This document shows positions 9,782 through 19,491 of a stretch of DNA of 64,000 nucleotides, piece by piece. Every line of letters begins with the position of its first letter. Within the stretch, counting starts at the first letter, position 1. The translations under genes and the position numbers were made by a program. The notes below the pieces were generated by a model. It was not told where the DNA came from, searched no databases, and worked only from the letters and a program-made list of their open reading frames with translations. Source of the stretch: Rhodococcus sp. P-2 (GTDB taxonomy: Bacteria > Actinomycetota > Actinomycetes > Mycobacteriales > Mycobacteriaceae). The stretch covers positions 1,736,001 through 1,800,000 of the forward strand of contig NZ_CP066779.1 in assembly GCF_016598535.1 (NCBI RefSeq), written 5' to 3'.

Positions 9782-10897
9782 TCAGCTGAGAGCAATCCAC
9801 CACTTCGACGGCGGTGTCGGCGACAACGCGTCGATCCGGCCGCCCGGCATCGGCACCGACACGCTGGTGCCCGCCTCCGCCGCGGCCTCGTTGAGGCGAA
9901 TGATCGGCTCCGACCATGAATGAAACGCGAGGTTGAACGTTGCCCAGTGGATCGGGACGAAGACACCGCGAGACCCGTCGCCCTTGTTGAGGTCGATGTG
10001 CGTCTGCACTGCCTCTTCGGGGTTCATGTGAATGTCCGGCCAGCGCACGTCGTAGGCGCCGACGGGGAGAAGCGTCAGATCGAACGGCCCGTACGTTTCA
10101 CCCAACTGTTCGAAGCGCTGCGTGTATCCGCTGTCGCCGCCGAAGAACACCCGGTGCTCCGGACCGGCGAACACCCACGACGCCCACTGAGTCGTGTTCC
10201 GGACAAGACCACGACCGGAGAAGTGACGAGCCTCGGTGCACGTGAGGACCAGGTCGCCGATTTTTGTCGACTCGTCCCAGTCCAATTCCACGATCCGGTT
10301 CTCGGGCACCTTCCAGTGCCGCAGGTGAGCCCCGATACCGATCGGCACGACAAACGGAGCGGTCTGAGTACGAGTCAGCGTCTTGACCGTAGCCATGTCG
10401 AGATGGTCGTAGTGATCGTGAGAGATGACTATCGCATCTACTGCAGGCAGTTCGGTCAATGCCACCGGAGTGGGGTGCATCCGTGCGGGACCTACTGTGG
10501 CCGAGGGTGATACGCGCTCGCTCCACACCGGATCGGCGAGAACACGGTAACCGTCGACCTCGACGAGAACACTCGAATGGCCGTACCACGTCACCGCTGC
10601 GTCGCCGGCTACCGCCGGTGCCAGCGGAGTGGCCAACGGAATCGGCTGACGCGGCCGACCCGTCGACCCTCGCGTTGCCATCGACTTGAACATTCCGGCA
10701 TCAGTGCCCGGCACCAGTGTGCTGCTGGGCTCCGAGTTGTGGAACTGGCGGTCCCGATATCGCGGAGACATCGCCGCATACGGTTGCACCGTGTTTCGCG
10801 ATGCCCCGATCTGCGTCGGGATTCCCCATGCGGCTCGCGCCACCCACCCCGTCGCCGCGGCAACAGCAGCAACTCCGAGAACCGTCGTCTTCTTCAT
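9782..10897 (-). CDS. MBL-fold hydrolase, Rv0906 / NAPE-PLD-like
   Basis: A 371-residue metallo-beta-lactamase-fold protein. An N-terminal hydrophobic segment (TVLGVAAVAAATGW) may be a signal anchor. The fold markers are VTWYGHSSVLVEVDG, the dinuclear metal motif HDHYDHLD, and later GDSGYTQRF and PIHWATFNLAFH, which supply further ligands. Length and context fit Rv0906 of M. tuberculosis, annotated as an outer membrane/RomA-like protein. The family includes N-acyl-phosphatidylethanolamine phospholipase D, so a phospholipid substrate is possible but unproven. Confidence 0.85.
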   Translation of the reverse strand: MKKTTVLGVAAVAAATGWVARAAWGIPTQIGASRNTVQPYAAMSPRYRDRQFHNSEPSSTLVPGTDAGMFKSMATRGSTGRPRQPIPLATPLAPAVAGDAAVTWYGHSSVLVEVDGYRVLADPVWSERVSPSATVGPARMHPTPVALTELPAVDAIVISHDHYDHLDMATVKTLTRTQTAPFVVPIGIGAHLRHWKVPENRIVELDWDESTKIGDLVLTCTEARHFSGRGLVRNTTQWASWVFAGPEHRVFFGGDSGYTQRFEQLGETYGPFDLTLLPVGAYDVRWPDIHMNPEEAVQTHIDLNKGDGSRGVFVPIHWATFNLAFHSWSEPIIRLNEAAAEAGTSVSVPMPGGRIDALSPTPPSKWWIALS

Positions 10898-10959
10898 TCA
10901 GACGAGCGTAGCCACTATCCGCCCTGTGTGCCCGGCGCCTGTTTACCCTGCAACCGGCT

Positions 10960-11691
10960 TTACTTGCCCTTGAATACGGGAGGGCGGTTCTCGATGCGGG
11001 CCGCGCGGGCTTCCTGGACGTCCTCGCTGAGCCAGGCGGCGTGAAGAGCGTCGAGTTGCTCGGGAGACTGCTCCTCCATGGTGCCGTCGTCGTTGAGAAC
11101 CATCTTCATGTGCCGCAACGACAGCGGTGCGAGATTGGCGATGCGGTGTGCCCATTCCTGGGCGTCGTCGAGGGTGCCGATTTTGTTGGCGAGGCCCCGA
11201 GTGAAGGCTTCCTCAGCGCCGATCTGTTCGATACCGAGCAGAATGGTGCGCGCGGGACCGCCGCCGACCAGCGACGCGAGCCGACGCATCGTCCACTTGT
11301 CCACCGAGACACCGAGGGTGGCTGCCGGGATTCCGAAACGAGCGCCCGGCGCCACGACGCGCAGATCCGACGCGATGGCCAGCTGCGTGCCCGCGCCGAT
11401 GGCCGGACCGTTGACGGCAGCGATGACCGGGATGGGCGCCGTGTCGATAGACCGAAGCATCTCGAACAGGCGATCGGTGAAGCCCTCCATGTAGACGTCG
11501 CCGGAGAGATCTGCCCCTGCGCAGAATGCCGATCCCTCACCGGTGATGACGACGACGTGCGCATGCTCGGCGACTGCCGCGTTCATCGCGTCCCGAATCG
11601 CAATGCAGAGTTCCGCGCTGAGTGCATTGCGACGCTCGTGACGCTGCAACTCGATGGTCACGACGTTGCCGTCACGGGAGAACCCGATCAT
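10960..11691 (-). CDS. echA6: EchA6-like enoyl-CoA hydratase homologue, probably non-catalytic
   Basis: A 243-residue crotonase-fold protein, the same length as M. tuberculosis EchA6. The CoA/oxyanion motifs are present (GEGSAFCAGADL and NGPAIGAG). Of the two catalytic glutamates of classical hydratases, the first is replaced by Gln (GAGTQLAIASD, where GGGCEL is usual) and the second by Ala (FGIPAATLG, where FGQPEI is usual). EchA6 is known as a non-catalytic acyl-CoA-binding protein linked to mycolic-acid precursor trafficking. The residues here fit that role. It lies between the Rv0906-like gene and, far upstream, accD3. Confidence 0.9.
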   Translation of the reverse strand: MIGFSRDGNVVTIELQRHERRNALSAELCIAIRDAMNAAVAEHAHVVVITGEGSAFCAGADLSGDVYMEGFTDRLFEMLRSIDTAPIPVIAAVNGPAIGAGTQLAIASDLRVVAPGARFGIPAATLGVSVDKWTMRRLASLVGGGPARTILLGIEQIGAEEAFTRGLANKIGTLDDAQEWAHRIANLAPLSLRHMKMVLNDDGTMEEQSPEQLDALHAAWLSEDVQEARAARIENRPPVFKGK

Positions 11692-11803
11692 GTCCGCTCA
11701 CTTTCGTTTCTGGAAGGCTCGACGCAGGGACGTTCCGAGGCGCCGATACCGTCCGCATACTTCTCTGCAGCTAAGTTCTGTACATCAGGAGGTTAGATTA
11801 CCG

Positions 11804-12907
11804 ATGAGTACAGACGACCTTGCCTCACCGGAACCGCACCCGGTTGACGTGGTGGTGATCGGCGCCGGACAGGCCGGACTCTCCGCCGCGTACTACCTGC
11901 GCAAGTTCGGAATCGAACCCGAATCGGGTTTCGTGGTGCTCGATCATGCGTCCGGGCCGGGCGGGGCGTGGCAGTTCCGCTGGCCGAGCCTGACACTGAG
12001 CACCGTCAACGGTGTGCATGATCTCCCGGGAATGTCCTTCGCGGAAACCACCGGCACCGACGCCGAACAGGTGCCTGCATCCGTCGCGGTCCCCCATTAC
12101 TTCGAACTGTACGAAAAGCAGTTCGAACTTCCCGTCCACCGCCCGGTGCACACCCGAGTGGTGTGTCCTCGGGAAGAGCGACTGCGGATCGAGACCGACC
12201 ACGGAGTGTTCGCGGCGCGAGGCTTGATCAATGCGACAGGAACCTGGGAGCGGCCCTTCATCCCCCACTATCGCGGGGCCGAATCATTTCGTGGACGACA
12301 GCTCCACACGAAGGACTATCGAACCGCCGCGGAGTTCGAGGGCAAACATGTGGTCGTGGTCGGCGGCGGTATCTCGGCCGTCCAACTGCTCGACGAGATC
12401 TCACGCGTCACGACCACTACCTGGGTGACGCGTCGTGAACCGGAGTTCCGCGACGAGCCGTTCACTCCGGACATCGGCCGCGCCGCGGTTGCCATGGTCG
12501 AGGATCGTGTACGACGCGGTCTGCCACCGGGATCCGTTGTTTCGGTGACCGGCCTCCCGGTGACACCGGCCATCCGGGCAGCGCGAGAGCGCGGTGTCAT
12601 GAATCGACTCCCGATGTTCTCCGAAATCCTTCCGAACGGCGTGAAGTGGGCCGACGGTACTGTCATCGATGCCGATGTGATCCTGTGGTGCACCGGTTTT
12701 CGCAGCTCACTCGATCACCTGGCGCCTCTGCACCTGCGAGGACCAGGTGGCGGAATACCGATGACCGGACGCCTCGCCACGCAGGTCGAAGCCGACCCTC
12801 GCGTACATCTGGTGGGATACGGGCCGTCGTCGTCGACGATCGGAGCCAACCGCGCCGGCCAAGCGGCCGCCCGCGAACTGACGTCTTACCTGGGAATCGG
12901 CGAATGA
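11804..12907 (+). CDS. FAD/NAD(P)-dependent flavoprotein (monooxygenase-like)
   Basis: A 367-residue flavoprotein. The start at ATG 11804 is chosen because AGGAGG stands at 11787-11792; the frame is open 150 bp further upstream with no such site. The FAD dinucleotide fold is VIGAGQAGLSAAYYL (about residues 16-30). A second Rossmann motif, VVVVGGGISAVQ, binds NAD(P)H (about residue 183 on). ATGTWERP and LWCTGFRSS are typical of flavin-containing monooxygenase/ArsO-like proteins. Substrate unknown. Its stop overlaps the start of the phospholipase D-like gene (ATGA), so the two are coupled. Confidence 0.86.
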   Translation: MSTDDLASPEPHPVDVVVIGAGQAGLSAAYYLRKFGIEPESGFVVLDHASGPGGAWQFRWPSLTLSTVNGVHDLPGMSFAETTGTDAEQVPASVAVPHYFELYEKQFELPVHRPVHTRVVCPREERLRIETDHGVFAARGLINATGTWERPFIPHYRGAESFRGRQLHTKDYRTAAEFEGKHVVVVGGGISAVQLLDEISRVTTTTWVTRREPEFRDEPFTPDIGRAAVAMVEDRVRRGLPPGSVVSVTGLPVTPAIRAARERGVMNRLPMFSEILPNGVKWADGTVIDADVILWCTGFRSSLDHLAPLHLRGPGGGIPMTGRLATQVEADPRVHLVGYGPSSSTIGANRAGQAAARELTSYLGIGE

Positions 12908-14346
12908 ACAGAATTCTTGTACCGGGAGAAACCTGCTGGCGCATCGAACCGGCCGACAATCTGGCCTGCATCGTCGACGCCGCTGACTACTTTCATCACG
13001 CGAAGTCCGCAATGCTGCAAGCCGAGAAGCGAATCATGTTGATCGGCTGGGATTTCGACACGCGCATCAAACTCGAGCCAGGCAAGCAGACGCTCGACGG
13101 CCCCAACCGATTGGGGATGTTCCTCCGCTGGCTCGTCCGCGAGAAACCCGATCTCGAAATCCTCGTACTCAAATGGAACATCGGCGCCTTCACCGCAATC
13201 GGGCGCGGGATGACTCCCGTCTTCGTGTCCAACTGGTTGACCGACGAGCGTCTTCGGTTCGAGATCGACGGCGCACATCCAGTGGGCGCGGCGCACCATC
13301 AGAAGATCATCGTCATCGACGACGCCCTGGCCTTCTGCGGCGGCATCGACATGACGGTGGACCGCTGGGACACCTCGGATCACGTCGACCGCAACGACTA
13401 CCGGATCACACCGAGCGGAAGACGTTACGGCCCTTGGCATGACGCCACCACAGCAATCGACGGCGATGCGGCCGCGGCAATCGGCGAATTGGCGCGGGCA
13501 CGCTGGAAATCCGCAACCGGCGAGGATCTGGTACCGGTTCAGAGCACAGCGACGCCATGGCCGGTCAATCTGGCTCCCACGTTGCGGGTCATCGACGTAG
13601 CCGTAGCCAGAACACTGCCGGAACTCGGCGAACGCACGGAGGTACGTGAGATCGAGGCGCTCTATCTCGCGGCCATCGCCGGGGCGGAGCGGACGCTGTA
13701 CATCGAGAGCCAATACCTCGCCTCCCGCACTCTGGCCGAGGCAATTGCCGCGCGTCTACGTGAGGCCGACGGGCCGGAGATCGTTCTGGTCATCCCCCGC
13801 AATGCCGATGGATGGCTGGAACAAAAGGCGATGGACGGAGCACGCCACGACCTCTTGCATCTGCTGTGGAGCGCCGACATCCATGGCCGGTTCGGTGCGT
13901 TCTATCCCGTGACCTCTTCTGGCGCACCCATTTACGTGCACGCCAAGGTCCTCGTGATGGACGATCGACTCTTGCGAATCGGGTCGTCGAACCTCAACAA
14001 TCGATCGATGGGCTTCGACACCGAGTGCGACATCGCCGTCGAATCCGTCGACGACGCAGATGTCGAGCTGCGCGCGTCGATCATCGGATTGAGGCGGCGG
14101 CTACTCGGCGAGCACCTCGACGTCACCGAGGAAGAAGTCGACGACGCGTTGGGTGAGCAGTCACTGTTGTCGACGGTTCGCGCTCTCTCGACCTCCGACG
14201 CTCGCAGTCTGCGCGAATTCGACCGCAACACAGTCGACGGCGAAGACCACGTACTCGCCGAAAATGCACTGATGGATCCCGAGCGCACGCCGCCCAGACT
14301 GAGCGATCGAATCGAAGGATTACGCCGCCTGCTCGGCAAACGCTGA
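12904..14346 (+). CDS. Phospholipase D-like phosphatidyltransferase
   Basis: A 480-residue protein of the PLD superfamily with two HKD motifs: HQKIIVIDDALAFCGGID (about residue 131) and HAKVLVMDDRLLRIGSSN (about residue 347). Both are complete, so the active site should form. Members include cardiolipin synthases and phosphodiesterases; there is no clear N-terminal membrane helix, so this one is probably cytoplasmic or peripheral. The ATG at 12904 overlaps the flavoprotein stop. An open frame from 12646 only duplicates flavoprotein sequence in another frame. Specific substrate not determined. Confidence 0.87.
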   Translation: MNRILVPGETCWRIEPADNLACIVDAADYFHHAKSAMLQAEKRIMLIGWDFDTRIKLEPGKQTLDGPNRLGMFLRWLVREKPDLEILVLKWNIGAFTAIGRGMTPVFVSNWLTDERLRFEIDGAHPVGAAHHQKIIVIDDALAFCGGIDMTVDRWDTSDHVDRNDYRITPSGRRYGPWHDATTAIDGDAAAAIGELARARWKSATGEDLVPVQSTATPWPVNLAPTLRVIDVAVARTLPELGERTEVREIEALYLAAIAGAERTLYIESQYLASRTLAEAIAARLREADGPEIVLVIPRNADGWLEQKAMDGARHDLLHLLWSADIHGRFGAFYPVTSSGAPIYVHAKVLVMDDRLLRIGSSNLNNRSMGFDTECDIAVESVDDADVELRASIIGLRRRLLGEHLDVTEEEVDDALGEQSLLSTVRALSTSDARSLREFDRNTVDGEDHVLAENALMDPERTPPRLSDRIEGLRRLLGKR

Positions 14347-14350
14347 GACT

Positions 14351-14893
14351 CTAGAACACGCACACACAGTGACCGGTTGCCAGCGCGAGTTCGACGAGAG
14401 TTGCACTTTGAACACTCGGGACGAACACGATGAGAAACGTATCGCTGTCGCTGTCGAGCCAGGCTACGGAAACTCCTGACCCGGCGATGTTGGCGCCGAC
14501 GCCGGCAAGAAGCGTTTCGAGGCCAGCGGTGCGGTCATAGCCTGCGGCAAGCTCGTCCGCCCATTTCCAGGAGTGGGCCGCTCCGGGTGCAGACTCCAGC
14601 TGCCGCAGTCGACCGAGAACCTCGGCGGCGTCCTCGTTCCAGTCCACCCAGGCCAGGAGTTCTTGTTCGTGCAATGCGTCGACGAGAGCAAACCACGCCA
14701 TTTCCGGGTGCGGCTTCTCGAGCGTCTGTGAGTACAGATCGTTCTGTACCTCGACATACCGTTCCGGGTAGTCGATCGCGAGAGTCACACGATCGCTGAC
14801 TGCGGGGCTGTCAGAGGCGAGCAGTTCGGCGATCGCACGCAACGCGTCGCGAGCAGGTCCACCCACTACGGCTCCAAGGTTCGATTCGGTCAT
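14351..14893 (-). CDS. DUF6630-like protein
   Basis: A 180-residue acidic, Trp-rich soluble protein starting at ATG 14893 (MTESNLGAVVGG). A longer frame to 14986 lacks support. Visible features are a helical N-terminus, WFALVDALHEQELLAWVDW in the middle, and a beta-rich end (VSVAWLDSDSDTFLIVFVP). The pattern resembles DUF6630 proteins, which have no established biochemical role. It converges on the PLD-like gene with a 4-bp gap. Confidence 0.6.
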   Translation of the reverse strand: MTESNLGAVVGGPARDALRAIAELLASDSPAVSDRVTLAIDYPERYVEVQNDLYSQTLEKPHPEMAWFALVDALHEQELLAWVDWNEDAAEVLGRLRQLESAPGAAHSWKWADELAAGYDRTAGLETLLAGVGANIAGSGVSVAWLDSDSDTFLIVFVPSVQSATLVELALATGHCVCVF

Positions 14894-15234
14894 CGGTGCG
14901 GTTCCCACAGTCTGACATGCGAGTGCGCCGTCTTCGGATATGTCTCGATGTCGGGACACGAGCCAGATGCTTACCCCGAGTTCCACCGATTCCCGAGCAG
15001 CGCCGGTGTCGAGCTACCAAATTGGACTACCCGGCTATCCCATTCGCCGCACTTGTCCGTTTACCCTTTCACCTGGTCTTACAATCCGGATATAGTCATC
15101 GTCGGTCCGAGAAGCCAACTGGGATGTAGCGAGCCAGCGAACAGTCTGTTACCGTTCAGCTAACTACTCCTTCTGGTCAAACCGGATCGAAGGGGTTCGG
15201 GCAATGACCCACGGGGGGTTGACGTGAAGGGGCC
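14894..15234. promoter_or_regulatory. Intergenic leader upstream of the conservon
   Basis: 341 bases with no credible gene, between two divergent genes. It holds an imperfect 18-bp palindrome, TGTCTCGATGTCGGGACA, at 14941-14958 (7 of 9 pairs). A purine-rich stretch GAAGGGG at 15226-15232 is the probable ribosome-binding site of the conservon kinase. No convincing -10/-35 pair could be fixed by eye. Confidence 0.4.
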
Positions 15235-18090
15235 ATGTTCCGCATGAAACACGATTCACACACGACAACCTCTTGGTGGTCGATCGGCGAGTGGCGCCTG
15301 GGTTGGAAGGTCATCGCCGTTCTCGCATTGCCGATGATCGTCGCCGTCGTCCTCGGAGCCCTTCGCGTTCAGACCGAACTCGAAGAAGCCGCGCAGCTGA
15401 GTTCCTCGTCCGAACGCGCCCTCGCTGTGCCCGCCGCGATCAACCTCGAATCCGCGCTGTACGAACTCGCCGAAGCGGCCTCGGCACGCACTGACACCGG
15501 CCCGGCCACACAAGCGGTTTCGGACGCAATGGACCAACTGGTCGACGCGGCGCGCGCGTTCCAGTCCGATGACGCCCTCAACGACCAAGTGACTTCGGCA
15601 CTTGCCGAGAGCCGATCCATCACCGAGGAGATTTCCGCCGGCGCGGTGGCTCCCGCACGCTTGGTTTCTCGGGTCGGTGAAGTCTCGCGCGCACTCTCGA
15701 GCACCTTCACCAGCGTCGTCGAGCATTCTCAGCGTCCGGCGCTGCGCGAAGAGGGTGGCCGACTCGCCGCACTCTGGGATGCGCGACGAGCACTGGCCGA
15801 ACAACGAATTCTCTTCGGCTCAGGTGATCCGGACCAGCAGGCTCGTACCTCGATGGTCAGTGCCGCCGGTGCCGAACTGGTCGCTCTGGACAACATTCTC
15901 GCCATCGACGGGAGTAACGACACCGTCCAGACCCTCAGCAACTCAGCTCAGAACCGGATCAACGCCCTCGGATCAACTCCGTCGACCTCTCCTCTGGGAA
16001 GCCGCGTCGGCGCAGACCTGAAATCCGACAACGACCAGTACAACAGCCTGACCGATACCACCGTCACCGAGTTCGGCGACACCGTCACCACTGAATCCAA
16101 TGCAGCACGAACCGCAGCACTTCGTGACACTGCCATCGTGCTCGGCGCGGTCCTGCTGGCACTGGCGATCGCCCTCGTCATCAGCCGATCGCTCATCGAT
16201 CCGATCCGCCGGTTGCGGTTCGCCGCTCTGCAGGCCGCGAGACGCGGACTTCCCGACGCGATCGAACGAATCCGCGCAGGTGCCAGTACCGACGAACTCG
16301 ACTTCGCCCGTGTCCCGATCCGCACCCACGAGGAAATCGGCGAACTTGCGCGCGCCGTGGACGACATGCACGGTCAGGCCATCACGCTTGCCGGCGAGCA
16401 GGCGACCCTGCGGCGCCAGGTCAACGACATGTTCGAAACGCTGTCGAGGCGGAACAAGTCCCTCGTCGACCAGCAACTCGGTTTGATCGAACAGCTCGAG
16501 CAGGACGAGGACGACCCGCGTCGCCTCGAGAATCTGTTCCGGCTCGACCACATCGCCGCGAGGATGCGTCGAAACGGCGACAACTTGTTGGTTCTCGCCG
16601 GAACCGATGTACGCCGAGCCAGAACTGCCCCCGTCGCTCTCGGCGATACCCTTCGCGCCGCGGTATCGGGTGTCGAGGAGTATCGACGCGTCGAACTCGG
16701 GCAGATCCCGCCCGGAGTCGTCACCGGTCACGCTGCGCCGGACGTCGTTCACCTCATTGCCGAACTGCTCGACAATTCGCTGCGGTACTCCCCACCGGAG
16801 ACCACCGTCTCCATCAACGCTGCCCGCACCATCGACGGCTCCATGATCGTCGAGATCGCAGATCTCGGTATCGGTATGTCGCCTGCCGACATCCTCGATG
16901 CCAACGAGCGCCTCGCCGCCGGCGGCGAGATGAGCGCGGACACAGCGCGTCGCATGGGTTTGTTCGTCGTGAGCCGAATCAGCCGTCGCTACAACATCTC
17001 TGTGCGCCTGCGCCCGACGGCAACGTCGTCGACACACAGCGGCATCACCGCAACGGTGCTCCTACCGACCTCGATTCTCGATTCCTCGCGGGCTCCCGAA
17101 ATCCGCACGCCGCGAACAGGACCCGTTGCCACAGTCGAGCGGACACCGCCGCCCGCACCACCTGCCCCGGTATGGTCACAGCCGGTCCCGACCGCTTCCG
17201 CACCCCCACAGCCTGCGACCAGAAGCTTCGCCGACCTCCCCCGCCGAACGCCCGGCATCAGCACCGATCGGACCGAGACGTTCGCCCCGATCACGCCGGA
17301 GTCGACACCGACGGCAACACCCTCGGGACTACCTCGCCGCACCCCGGGCACGAGTGGAGTGCCGCAGGTCAGTACCTCGACCACTCCGGCACCAGCTGCG
17401 CCGGTGTCAACCTTCGCTCCCCAACTCGATCCCGCGGGCGCGAACGCATCGACGTCGCTTCCCGTCCGTACTCCGTCGCCGGAATCCAACTCGTCTGCAC
17501 AGGGTCCCGAGATCCCGGTGGGTCCACAGCCGTCGACAACTCCGGCGCCGCGGCACCGACTCTCGGCACCGACGCCGACGCCGACAAATACTGCGGCCTT
17601 CTTCTCCTCTCGTACCCGTGACGGGATGTCGGCTCGCACGTCTGCGCGTACTGACAGCAGCAACAACAACGGCGGCGCGAACGGTGGAACGTCTGCCCCG
17701 TCGACGATGCCGATCTTTGCTCGGATGGTGTCGGAGTGGCTGGTGGATCCGACGGCGGAGTCGTCAACGGCTTCCACCGGTGGTTCCTGGACCACGGACG
17801 CAGATCAAGGCTGGCTGGCTGCCCGGACGTCGTTCGAGATGCCGGTCACCAAGATCGCCGATTCCGGATTGCCTATTCGGGATCGAGGAGCTCGCTTGGT
17901 TCCCGGCGCCGTCGGAGGAGGTGGTACAGCCCAACGTCAAGCATCCAATCCCGCCGACGTTCAACGTGGTTGGAGCAGTTACCAATCCGGCGTGCAACGT
18001 GGGCGTCGGCATGCTGCCGTCCACCAGTCCGATGGCGGACAGTCTTTCGAATCGTCCACGATGTTGCACAACGATGAAGGAGAACAGTGA
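15235..18090 (+). CDS. cvnA: Conservon sensor kinase-like protein (CvnA)
   Basis: Up to 951 residues; ATG 15244 (MKHDSH) is spaced better from GAAGGGG and may be the true start. Transmembrane helix 1 is about residues 22-42, then an extracytoplasmic nitrate/nitrite-sensing-type helical domain (45-295). Helix 2 is about 298-320, followed by HAMP, a short coiled region with [13 protein letters not shown], and an HATPase domain with [12 protein letters not shown] and [10 protein letters not shown]. Residues 630-830 are a Pro/Thr/Ala-rich disordered tail with repeated LPRRTPG. A conserved terminal block contains [14 protein letters not shown]. In streptomycetes such proteins work with the three following gene products in a membrane G-protein-like complex. 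The stop overlaps cvnB (GTGA). Confidence 0.9.
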   Translation: MFRMKHDSHTTTSWWSIGEWRLGWKVIAVLALPMIVAVVLGALRVQTELEEAAQLSSSSERALAVPAAINLESALYELAEAASARTDTGPATQAVSDAMDQLVDAARAFQSDDALNDQVTSALAESRSITEEISAGAVAPARLVSRVGEVSRALSSTFTSVVEHSQRPALREEGGRLAALWDARRALAEQRILFGSGDPDQQARTSMVSAAGAELVALDNILAIDGSNDTVQTLSNSAQNRINALGSTPSTSPLGSRVGADLKSDNDQYNSLTDTTVTEFGDTVTTESNAARTAALRDTAIVLGAVLLALAIALVISRSLIDPIRRLRFAALQAARRGLPDAIERIRAGASTDELDFARVPIRTHEEIGELARAVDDMHGQAITLAGEQATLRRQVNDMFETLSRRNKSLVDQQLGLIEQLEQDEDDPRRLENLFRLDHIAARMRRNGDNLLVLAGTDVRRARTAPVALGDTLRAAVSGVEEYRRVELGQIPPGVVTGHAAPDVVHLIAELLDNSLRYSPPETTVSINAARTIDGSMIVEIADLGIGMSPADILDANERLAAGGEMSADTARRMGLFVVSRISRRYNISVRLRPTATSSTHSGITATVLLPTSILDSSRAPEIRTPRTGPVATVERTPPPAPPAPVWSQPVPTASAPPQPATRSFADLPRRTPGISTDRTETFAPITPESTPTATPSGLPRRTPGTSGVPQVSTSTTPAPAAPVSTFAPQLDPAGANASTSLPVRTPSPESNSSAQGPEIPVGPQPSTTPAPRHRLSAPTPTPTNTAAFFSSRTRDGMSARTSARTDSSNNNGGANGGTSAPSTMPIFARMVSEWLVDPTAESSTASTGGSWTTDADQGWLAARTSFEMPVTKIADSGLPIRDRGARLVPGAVGGGGTAQRQASNPADVQRGWSSYQSGVQRGRRHAAVHQSDGGQSFESSTMLHNDEGEQ
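17236..17475 (+). repeat. LPRRTPG-type repeats in the CvnA tail
   Basis: Three copies of a short linear motif in the disordered tail: LPRRTPG at 17236-17256, LPRRTPG at 17329-17349, and LPVRTP at 17458-17475. A related [14 protein letters not shown] lies nearer the C-terminus. The spacing is irregular, so this is a protein motif repeat and not a DNA tandem repeat. Confidence 0.6.
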
Positions 18091-18503
18091 ACACTGTCGG
18101 AGCCCAAGAGACTCCCCGCGCACTCGACTGGCTGGTTTCGGCTTTTGCCCGAGACGTGCCGGGTGTGAGTCACGCGATCATCGTCTCAGCCGACGGGTTG
18201 TTGACGGCCTCGAGCACACACCTTCCGCTCGACCGGGCGGATCAATTGGCCGCTGTCACTTCCGGACTCGCCAGCCTGTCCGCGGGGGCGTCACGCCTCT
18301 TCGACGGTGGGGCCGTCATGCAGTCCGTCGTCGAGATGGAGAACGGCTACCTGCTTCTCATGGGCGTCGGTAGTGGCGCCTACCTCGCCGCACTCGCTGT
18401 CGCCGGATGCGACATCGGCCAGATCGGTTACGAAATGGCGACTCTCGTCGATCGCGTCGGGACCACCATGGACATTGCCCCGCGAACATCGCAGGGTATT
18501 TGA
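18087..18503 (+). CDS. cvnB: Roadblock/LC7 domain protein (CvnB)
   Basis: A 138-residue roadblock/LC7-domain protein. The GTG start overlaps the CvnA stop. Family features are [27 protein letters not shown] at the start (given here as LDWLV and [11 protein letters not shown]), the central [14 protein letters not shown], and a hydrophobic strand [16 protein letters not shown]. Roadblock proteins dimerise and modulate small GTPases, here the CvnD product encoded two genes on. Second gene of the conservon. Confidence 0.93.
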   Translation: MNTVGAQETPRALDWLVSAFARDVPGVSHAIIVSADGLLTASSTHLPLDRADQLAAVTSGLASLSAGASRLFDGGAVMQSVVEMENGYLLLMGVGSGAYLAALAVAGCDIGQIGYEMATLVDRVGTTMDIAPRTSQGI

Positions 18504-18508
18504 GTTCG

Positions 18509-18883
18509 ATGCCTCACCATCAATCCGAGTACGACGACGCCGAACCGAGCTTGGTCCGGCCGTACGCGCTCACCGAAGGTCGGACCCTGCCGTCCATCGA
18601 CCTCCCGCTCGAGGCGATCATCGCGACGATCGAAGACGTGGTCTCGAACAATCTTGCACCGCAAGATATTCGTGCCTCGATCGTCGCACTCTGCGAGCAG
18701 CGGATCTCGGTTGCCGAGATTGCTGCCCACCTGGGTGTTCCGATCGGAGTCGTGCGGGTACTGGTCGCCGACCTCGTAGTAGCCGGATCACTGGAAATAC
18801 ATGCCACTCTGCGAAGCGACGCATCTCGAGTCGAGCGACGCGAACTGATCGAAAGGACCCTCAGTGGACTTCGGGCACTCTGA
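18509..18883 (+). CDS. cvnC: DUF742 protein (CvnC)
   Basis: A 124-residue protein of the DUF742 family: SLVRPYALTEGRT near the N-terminus, then a winged-helix-like region (ISVAEIAAHLGVPIGVVRVL) and the end RELIERTLSGLRAL. I start at ATG 18509. TTG 18500, which overlaps the cvnB stop (TTGA), is a real alternative and would add three residues. DUF742 proteins are the third element of conservons and may bind DNA or the GTPase. The 3' end overlaps cvnD by 20 bp. Confidence 0.9.
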   Translation: MPHHQSEYDDAEPSLVRPYALTEGRTLPSIDLPLEAIIATIEDVVSNNLAPQDIRASIVALCEQRISVAEIAAHLGVPIGVVRVLVADLVVAGSLEIHATLRSDASRVERRELIERTLSGLRAL

Positions 18884-19451
18884 CTCATCGTCTCGCGTGA
18901 AATCGACAAAAATCGTGATCGCCGGGGGTTTCGGTGTTGGCAAGACAACGCTTGTGGGGACCGTCTCCGAAATCGTCCCCCTTCGCACGGAGGCCATGGT
19001 CACCGACGCCAGCGACGGTATCGACAATCTCGGTTCCACTCCCGACAAGAGCACCACGACGGTCGCGATGGACTTCGGGCGCATCACTCTCGCCGACGAC
19101 CTGGTTCTCTATCTGTTCGGAACCCCGGGACAGCGCCGCTTCTGGTTCATGTGGGACGACCTGATCACCGGTGCGATCGGTGCGGTCATTCTGGTCGACA
19201 CGCGTCGCTTGGAAGACAGCTTCGCCGCAGTCGACTTCTTCGAGGCGCGAGGCCTCCCGTTCATCGTGGCGGTCAACCGTTTCGACGGCGCACCCATCCA
19301 TTCGGCGAGCGATCTCCGCCAGGCGTTGGCTCTACCCAACCGCGTTCCCATGATCGAGATCGACGCCCGAAACCGCGAATCGGCCAAACGCGCGCTGATC
19401 GCCGTCACCGAATACTCCCTCGAACGACTTGCAGCTGAAGCAGTCGTCTAG
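18864..19451 (+). CDS. cvnD: Conservon GTP-binding protein (CvnD)
   Basis: A 195-residue Ras-like ATP/GTP-binding protein with start GTG 18864. G1 is AGGFGVGKTT (about residues 20-29), and G3 is LFGTPGQRRFWFMWD, the GTPGQ form typical of CvnD and Arf-like proteins. The base-recognition region is AVNRFDG, where many Ras proteins have NKxD. It should cycle between nucleotide states under control of CvnB/CvnA. Last of the four classical conservon genes. Confidence 0.93.
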   Translation: MDFGHSDSSSRVKSTKIVIAGGFGVGKTTLVGTVSEIVPLRTEAMVTDASDGIDNLGSTPDKSTTTVAMDFGRITLADDLVLYLFGTPGQRRFWFMWDDLITGAIGAVILVDTRRLEDSFAAVDFFEARGLPFIVAVNRFDGAPIHSASDLRQALALPNRVPMIEIDARNRESAKRALIAVTEYSLERLAAEAVV

Positions 19452-19491
19452 ATGAATCACCAGATGCGAATCGTCACCGAAAGGAACTGGC

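Noticed and set aside
12646-12903. N-terminal extension of the phospholipase D-like protein
   Set aside because: It only reads the flavoprotein gene in another frame; ATG 12904 with the ATGA overlap is better.
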